The position numbers were made by a program, and so were the translations under genes. A stretch of 64,000 bases of DNA from Streptomyces sp. NBC_00483 (GTDB lineage: Bacteria; Actinomycetota; Actinomycetes; Streptomycetales; Streptomycetaceae). Of the stretch, positions 59,906 to 64,000 are shown piece by piece. The first letter of the stretch is position 1, and every line of letters begins with the position of its first letter. The stretch is from contig NZ_CP107880.1 of NCBI RefSeq assembly GCF_036013745.1, positions 7,936,001 through 8,000,000 of the forward strand, in the 5' to 3' direction. The notes beneath the pieces were generated by a model that searched no databases, was not told the origin of the DNA, and saw only the letters and a list, made by a program, of their open reading frames with translations.

Positions 59906-61411
59906 TCAGTGAGCCATGTGGTAGTCGGTGTCGAAGAGTTCCCGCTCGCGGAGATGAAGTAGGTGCTGAGTGATGAACGATCGGCCCGCCACCTTCCATA
60001 GCCCGCGCCCTTTGGTGAGTGCGGAAACGGCCTGGGTCTCGATACCGGTCAGCCCCAGGAGAGCCGCTGAGGCGGCCAGTTGGTCAGCTTCTTGGCGGTA
60101 GATGATGCGGGTGGAGCAGTCGGTTAGCAGGCCCTCAGCGAGTGCACGGCCGCGGGACCCGGCGTCGCCTGCGGTCAGGAGGTCGGACAGCCGGTGGATG
60201 ATCATCATGTTGGCGATGCCCAGGCCGCGGGAGAGTTTCCACTGGCTCTGCATGCGTTCCAGTAGCGCGACGTGTCGCATGACTCGCCATGCCTCGTCGT
60301 AGATGACCCAGCGGCGCCCTGCGGTGGGGTCGGCGAGTGCGGATTCCATCCAGGCGGAGGCGCAGGTCATTGCGAGGACGAGGGCGGTGTCGTCGCCTGC
60401 GCCGCCGAGCCGGGACAGGTCGATGGAGAGCATCGCTGCGCTTGGGTCGAAGACCACGGAGGACGGGGCGTCGAACATGCCGGCCAAGTCGCCGTGGACG
60501 AGGCGGCGCAGTGCGTGGGCGAGGTCTTCGGCGGCTTGGCCGAGGCGGCCGGAGAGTTCGCCGAGCGCGCCGTCGAGGCGTTCGGGAGAGCCGAGGACGT
60601 GGGCGATTTGGCCGAGCAGGGGAGTGGTGCCGGTGGCTTGGGCGCGGGTGACGACCTGGTCGAGGGCGACGTCGAGGGCGGTGTGTTCCATCGGGTGCAG
60701 GTCGCGGCGCAGGACAGTTTTCGCGAGCGAGCCGAGCAAAAGGAGGCGGCGCTTGCGAACCTCGCTTGCCCAGTCCTCTTCGTTGACGCCGGAGGGCTTG
60801 GCCGGTGCGTCGAGCGGGTTGAGGCGGCCGGGAAGGCCGGGGCCGAGTGCGATGGTCTGACCGCTCAACTCGCGAGCCACGGCCGTCCATTCGCCCTTGG
60901 GATCGCAGGGCACGTAGATGCGGTAGCCGAAGGCGACGGCGCGCAGGGCAAGGGACTTGGCGAGGGCGGACTTGCCCATGCCGATGACGCCGGCGAGCAG
61001 GATGTTGGGATTGGTGAAGCCGTCGAGCTTGCCGTAGAGGGCGAATGGGTCGTAGGTGAATGCGGCCTCGGCGTGTACGTCGCGGCCGACGTAGATGCCC
61101 TGGGCGCCCAAGCCGCCTTCGGCGAGAAAGGGATAGGCGCCGGCGGCGACTGCGGTGGTCATCCGGTGGGCGGGCAATTTGAGTTTGCCGCCGCGTGTGG
61201 AGGCGGGGCCGGGGCGACCGGCGGGTGGGTAGGTGGCGCGCAGGTCGGGGTCGAGGCCGGGCGCGGTGGCGAGGGAGGTGGGCCGGGTGGCGTGGCGGGC
61301 CTTGTCGCGGGCGGCGGCGAACTGCTCCCGGGCGGCTCGGGCGGTACGCCGGTCGGGCTTGCGGGGGACGAACAGCGGGCTGGCGCTGGCGCGACTGGTG
61401 CGAGAAGGCAT
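59906..61411 (-). CDS. VirB4-like conjugation ATPase
   Basis: A 501-aa motor ATPase of the type IV secretion channel. Walker A is GVIGMGKSAL (141-150), Walker B RRWVIYDEAWRVM, and the motif III-like MMIIHRLSDL follows. The first 80 residues are basic and disordered. The usual VirB4 N-terminal domain is absent or carried by the SCO6880-like protein next to it. Shorter than classic VirB4 (about 800 aa) but normal for Streptomyces elements. 19 bp after the small gene upstream. Confidence 0.85.
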   Translation of the reverse strand: MPSRTSRASASPLFVPRKPDRRTARAAREQFAAARDKARHATRPTSLATAPGLDPDLRATYPPAGRPGPASTRGGKLKLPAHRMTTAVAAGAYPFLAEGGLGAQGIYVGRDVHAEAAFTYDPFALYGKLDGFTNPNILLAGVIGMGKSALAKSLALRAVAFGYRIYVPCDPKGEWTAVARELSGQTIALGPGLPGRLNPLDAPAKPSGVNEEDWASEVRKRRLLLLGSLAKTVLRRDLHPMEHTALDVALDQVVTRAQATGTTPLLGQIAHVLGSPERLDGALGELSGRLGQAAEDLAHALRRLVHGDLAGMFDAPSSVVFDPSAAMLSIDLSRLGGAGDDTALVLAMTCASAWMESALADPTAGRRWVIYDEAWRVMRHVALLERMQSQWKLSRGLGIANMMIIHRLSDLLTAGDAGSRGRALAEGLLTDCSTRIIYRQEADQLAASAALLGLTGIETQAVSALTKGRGLWKVAGRSFITQHLLHLRERELFDTDYHMAH

Positions 61412-61430
61412 GGCGGCAGAGCTCCGGTAA

Positions 61431-61886
61431 TCAGTGGCGGGTGAGGCCGGTGAAGGGGTCGCGCAGGTCTGCCGGAGTGTGGTCCCGGCGGACGCGGGCG
61501 GAAGTTGCCAGGTGGCGCTGGCAGACGGTCAGTTCGGGTGCGCCTTCGGGAAGCCGGGCCCGGCAGGCCTCCCGGGAGGGGAGGGCGCCGGTGCCGGGGC
61601 GCGGCGCCGCGTGGAAGGCGGCGTGCAGGTGGTCGGCTGCCTGCCACAGCCGGATCCGGCAGGCCCGCAAGTGGTCGCCCTCGGCGCCGGCGACCGGCGC
61701 GGTGCGTACTGCGTGTGCGTCGAGCAGGTCGTACAGGGCGATCAGGTGGGCATGCAGCGCGTCCAGTTCGGTACGTGTGGCGGCGACTTGGGTGACGGGC
61801 ATGTTGATGGCCCGGTGGAAGTCGAGTGCGGCGGTGGCGAACGGCACGAAGTCCGGAGCCAGTTCGGGCAGGGGCTCGGTCGGCAT
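61431..61886 (-). CDS. Hypothetical protein between T4SS genes
   Basis: A 151-aa helical protein (FVPFATAALDFHRAINMPV, TRTELDALHAHLIALYDLLD, CRIRLWQAADHLHAAFHA) with a less ordered tail. It is constantly placed between SCO6880-like and VirB4-like genes in Streptomyces elements, as far as I recall. The function is unknown. Confidence 0.68.
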   Translation of the reverse strand: MPTEPLPELAPDFVPFATAALDFHRAINMPVTQVAATRTELDALHAHLIALYDLLDAHAVRTAPVAGAEGDHLRACRIRLWQAADHLHAAFHAAPRPGTGALPSREACRARLPEGAPELTVCQRHLATSARVRRDHTPADLRDPFTGLTRH

Positions 61887-61934
61887 GACGGGGGTGCCCT
61901 TCGGTAGAGCGCGGGAAACGATGGTGCGGGTGAG

Positions 61935-63404
61935 CTACGGGCGGGCGAGCGGCAGAGCGGCGCTGGTGAAGGCTTCGGCCTGCTGCCAGGTCAGCGGGCG
62001 CAGGTCGATCAACGCGGTTACGGCAGCGGTCTCGATGGCTGCGCAGGCGGCGTTGAGCTGCTCGTCGCTGTCCGCGCTGACGGTGAGCAGGCCGGTCAGG
62101 GCGACATCGGCGTGCCCGGCGATCAGCTGGCGTTCGCGCTGCTTGATGTCGGCGTACTCGACCGAGTCCTCCTCGGAGTCGACCTGGCCCTTGCGGGCCC
62201 GCTCGGCCGCGTCCGCGATGACGGTGGCCTTCTTGCGCTGCACGTCCTTGAGCGCGGCATCCAGGCCCTGGGGCGCGTAGGTGAGGGAGAGGCTGCGCCG
62301 GACGCCGGTGGTGAACAGGAGCTGGTGCAGGAAGCCCGGGTTGGTCTCGATGCGCGGCCAGTTCTCGATCCAGAAGGTGGCGTGGTGGGCCGAGTCGGTC
62401 TGGATTCGGTCGGCCTTCTCGACCAGGACGACCGGGCCCGTAGCGGCAGGGTCAGCCTGCGGGCGGCCCGAGGAGGACCAGCGGTCGAGGGCGGCCGAAG
62501 CCTTCGGGTCGTACGCGGTGCGGATCACGGCGGCGATTTCGGTCGCGGGAAGCCAACCCGATAGTGCGAGGCCGGAGTTGCGGGTGGCCTGGTCGAAGGT
62601 GGCGGTGAGCTGGGCGAGGACGGCGAAGGCGCCGGTCAGTCCGCCACCGGCCTGATTGATCAGGCGGCGAGCCGCCTTGAGGTCCAGAGCGAGGGCGACG
62701 TACGCCTCGTGCGGGGCGGCGGCGGGTCCCGCGGCGGCCAGCAGCTCGGAGTAGATCGGCCCGGCCAGCGGGGTCGCCGCGTCGCCGTGCTCACTCCAGT
62801 ACCGGTTGAGCGCGTCGCCGGAGTCGGGGACGGTGCGCTCCAGGACCTGGACGCGGGCGATGTGGCCGGTGCGGGCGAGCGCGGCCAGGGTGCGGCCCCA
62901 GCCGGAGACGTTGCTCGACTGGGTGGCCGGGTCGAGGAGGGCGTACGCACGGGAGGAGACCTTGACCACGGCGGTCAGCGTGCCCTCGTGCGGGTCGTGC
63001 ACGGCGCCGAGGCGTCCGCCCGGGGCGGTCACCACGCGCAACGAGGCGGCGGTGCCTGGCAGATGCAGCAGGCCCTCGCGCTGGGGCCGGGTGGAGGGAC
63101 GGGCGAGCCAGACGAGCTGGCCCCGCAGGCGGCGGCGTACGTAACGGATCACGATCGGCGCCCAGTCGGCGAGCGCGCGTCCGCGGTGCCGGACGAAGAC
63201 CCCGGCCAGTGCCAGTGCCCACAGCGGGAGCAGCTTGAGTGCGCCGGTCACGCTGGCGGAGAGCAGCACTGTGAGCAGGAGCAGGCCGGTGGCCGCGACC
63301 ACGGTCAACTGGGGAGCGGTGAGGCCGAGGAGTACGCCACGGCGGGAGCGGTGTGGGAACTTCACGGTGGTCGGACCGTCGGGGTGGGAAGCGTCAGAGA
63401 GCAT
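61935..63404 (-). CDS. SCO6880-family T4SS protein
   Basis: A 489-aa protein of the Streptomyces SCO6880 type. The N-terminus has a PrgI-like membrane part with two helices (LTVVAATGLLLLTVLLSASV, then LKLLPLWALALAGVFV). A large soluble domain follows (LHLPGTAASLRVVTAPGGRL, GDALNRYWSEHGDAAT, WLPATEIAAVIRTAYDP, RRSLSLTYAPQGLDAALKDV) that resembles the N-terminal part of VirB4. It probably anchors the VirB4-like ATPase at the membrane. The ATG at 63404 was chosen because the sequence before it is not protein-like. Confidence 0.85.
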   Translation of the reverse strand: MLSDASHPDGPTTVKFPHRSRRGVLLGLTAPQLTVVAATGLLLLTVLLSASVTGALKLLPLWALALAGVFVRHRGRALADWAPIVIRYVRRRLRGQLVWLARPSTRPQREGLLHLPGTAASLRVVTAPGGRLGAVHDPHEGTLTAVVKVSSRAYALLDPATQSSNVSGWGRTLAALARTGHIARVQVLERTVPDSGDALNRYWSEHGDAATPLAGPIYSELLAAAGPAAAPHEAYVALALDLKAARRLINQAGGGLTGAFAVLAQLTATFDQATRNSGLALSGWLPATEIAAVIRTAYDPKASAALDRWSSSGRPQADPAATGPVVLVEKADRIQTDSAHHATFWIENWPRIETNPGFLHQLLFTTGVRRSLSLTYAPQGLDAALKDVQRKKATVIADAAERARKGQVDSEEDSVEYADIKQRERQLIAGHADVALTGLLTVSADSDEQLNAACAAIETAAVTALIDLRPLTWQQAEAFTSAALPLARP

Positions 63405-63540
63405 GGCGAAGCCGTTCTTGGAACATGAACAGGAGAAGGGGAAAGGGGGAGACGGGGCGGCCGGGCCGGGTTGGCCGCCCCGCCCTAGGCAGGCTCCGAG
63501 CCCGATCCGCCCACAGGGGGCGGGGGAGACGGGCTCAGCG

Positions 63541-64000
63541 CTACGGGGTGTCACCACCCTGCGGCGGAGGCCCGCTGCGCCGCGGCGCCGGCGGATCCTC
63601 GTGCAGGACCTGCGGCGGCGCGACGGACGCGCCCTGCGGGGTCGGGCCGGTGGCCACAGGGGCCGCGTCCTCTCCGCCCTGGCCGGGACGCCGGATGAGC
63701 GGGACGCCGCGGTCGCCGTCAGTGGGAGGTCGACGGATCAGGGCCCGGCCCTTGTCCCCGCTGCTGTTCGGGTCCTCGCCGAAGCGGAAGTGGGTCTGCT
63801 TCGGCGCGCTGTCGCCACCCGAGCCGCCGGTCGGGTCGATCCCGGAGGCCACCCCGCCCGAGCCCTGGCCCGGCACCTTGGACGGTCCCTGGGGCGCAGG
63901 CGTGCCGGTGCCGGCCTGCATGGCGAGTTGGCCCGCGGTCTTCGCCGCACCCGCCGCGACTCCGATGCCCGCGACGCCGGTGCGGTGCAGGTCGTCGTGG
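63541..64000 (-). CDS. C-terminus of a TrbL/VirB6-like membrane protein (partial)
   Basis: The last 153 codons of a gene that continues past the right edge. The visible part starts with a glycine/alanine-rich helix (GVAGIGVAAGAAKTAGQLA) and continues as a proline/glycine-rich hydrophilic tail with RALIRRPPTDGDRGVPLIRR. This is the usual end of the large TrbL-like membrane protein preceding SCO6880 in Streptomyces transfer operons. The membrane part itself is outside the window, so the call rests on context. Confidence 0.6.
   Translation of the reverse strand, partial: HDDLHRTGVAGIGVAAGAAKTAGQLAMQAGTGTPAPQGPSKVPGQGSGGVASGIDPTGGSGGDSAPKQTHFRFGEDPNSSGDKGRALIRRPPTDGDRGVPLIRRPGQGGEDAAPVATGPTPQGASVAPPQVLHEDPPAPRRSGPPPQGGDTP

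Noticed and set aside
60272..61444. 390-codon plus-strand frame
   Set aside because: Antisense to the VirB4-like gene, which has Walker motifs. Shadow frame.

Overview
The window looks like a 64 kb piece of a Streptomyces (or close actinomycete) conjugative element. The evidence is high-GC codon use, a WhiB regulator, an MmyB-type regulator, a DUF2637 transfer protein, a DUF6415/anti-sigma-kinase pair and an FxLD-type lanthipeptide locus. It could be a large plasmid or an integrative conjugative element. No integrase and no partition genes are visible, so the choice between these stays open.

Layout. (1) 1-5.9 kb: a truncated LacI-family regulator, a divergent MmyB-like regulator / ImmA-IrrE peptidase / membrane protein / amidohydrolase set, and a double-HTH regulator. 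(2) 6.4-13.3 kb, + strand: a replication and mobilisation module with a phage-type replication initiator, DnaC-like loader, WhiB, DUF2637 membrane protein, a cluster of hairpins that is a good oriT candidate, a MobC-like protein and an HUH relaxase. (3) 13.3-25.4 kb: a decayed cargo zone with SUKH, gntR and DUF1648 pseudogenes, a deleted serine recombinase, and an IS5-family transposase split by an IS21-family element. That IS21 element itself contains an 870-bp element with terminal inverted repeats. A ricin-type lectin gene and a frameshifted RHS gene follow. (4) 25.8-33.6 kb, - strand: an FxLD-type class I lanthipeptide operon (PIMT-like methyltransferase, precursor, LanB, LanC, extra SpaB_C-domain protein), preceded by a DUF6415/HATPase pair. 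(5) 33.9-38.1 kb: class IV aminotransferase, HTH/TPR-like regulator, GNAT, gene debris and a TetR regulator. (6) 38.4-47.4 kb: a complete-looking aromatic-ring catabolic block with a Rieske dioxygenase (alpha, beta, ferredoxin, reductase), a dihydrodiol dehydrogenase, a LigB-type extradiol dioxygenase, an ACMSD-like amidohydrolase and a C-C hydrolase. It has an IclR regulator and three matching palindromes. (7) 47.3-64 kb, - strand: the conjugation operon with accessory proteins, a broken cytosine methyltransferase, a DnaB-N-domain protein, the TraG/VirD4-like coupling protein, a VirB4-like ATPase, an SCO6880-like protein and the tail of a large membrane protein that runs off the right edge. 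A pentapeptide-repeat membrane protein interrupts this operon.

The mobilisation genes (left, rightward) and the transfer-channel genes (right, leftward) point toward each other, and the cargo sits between them. The relaxase and MobC would nick at the candidate oriT, the coupling protein at 52 kb would deliver the DNA, and the VirB4/SCO6880/membrane proteins would form the channel. The lanthipeptide and aromatic-degradation blocks would be travelling cargo.

Caution: many broken genes here differ from a good reading frame by one base in a short run (istA, istB, RHS, dcm). Some of these may be sequencing errors rather than true pseudogenes.
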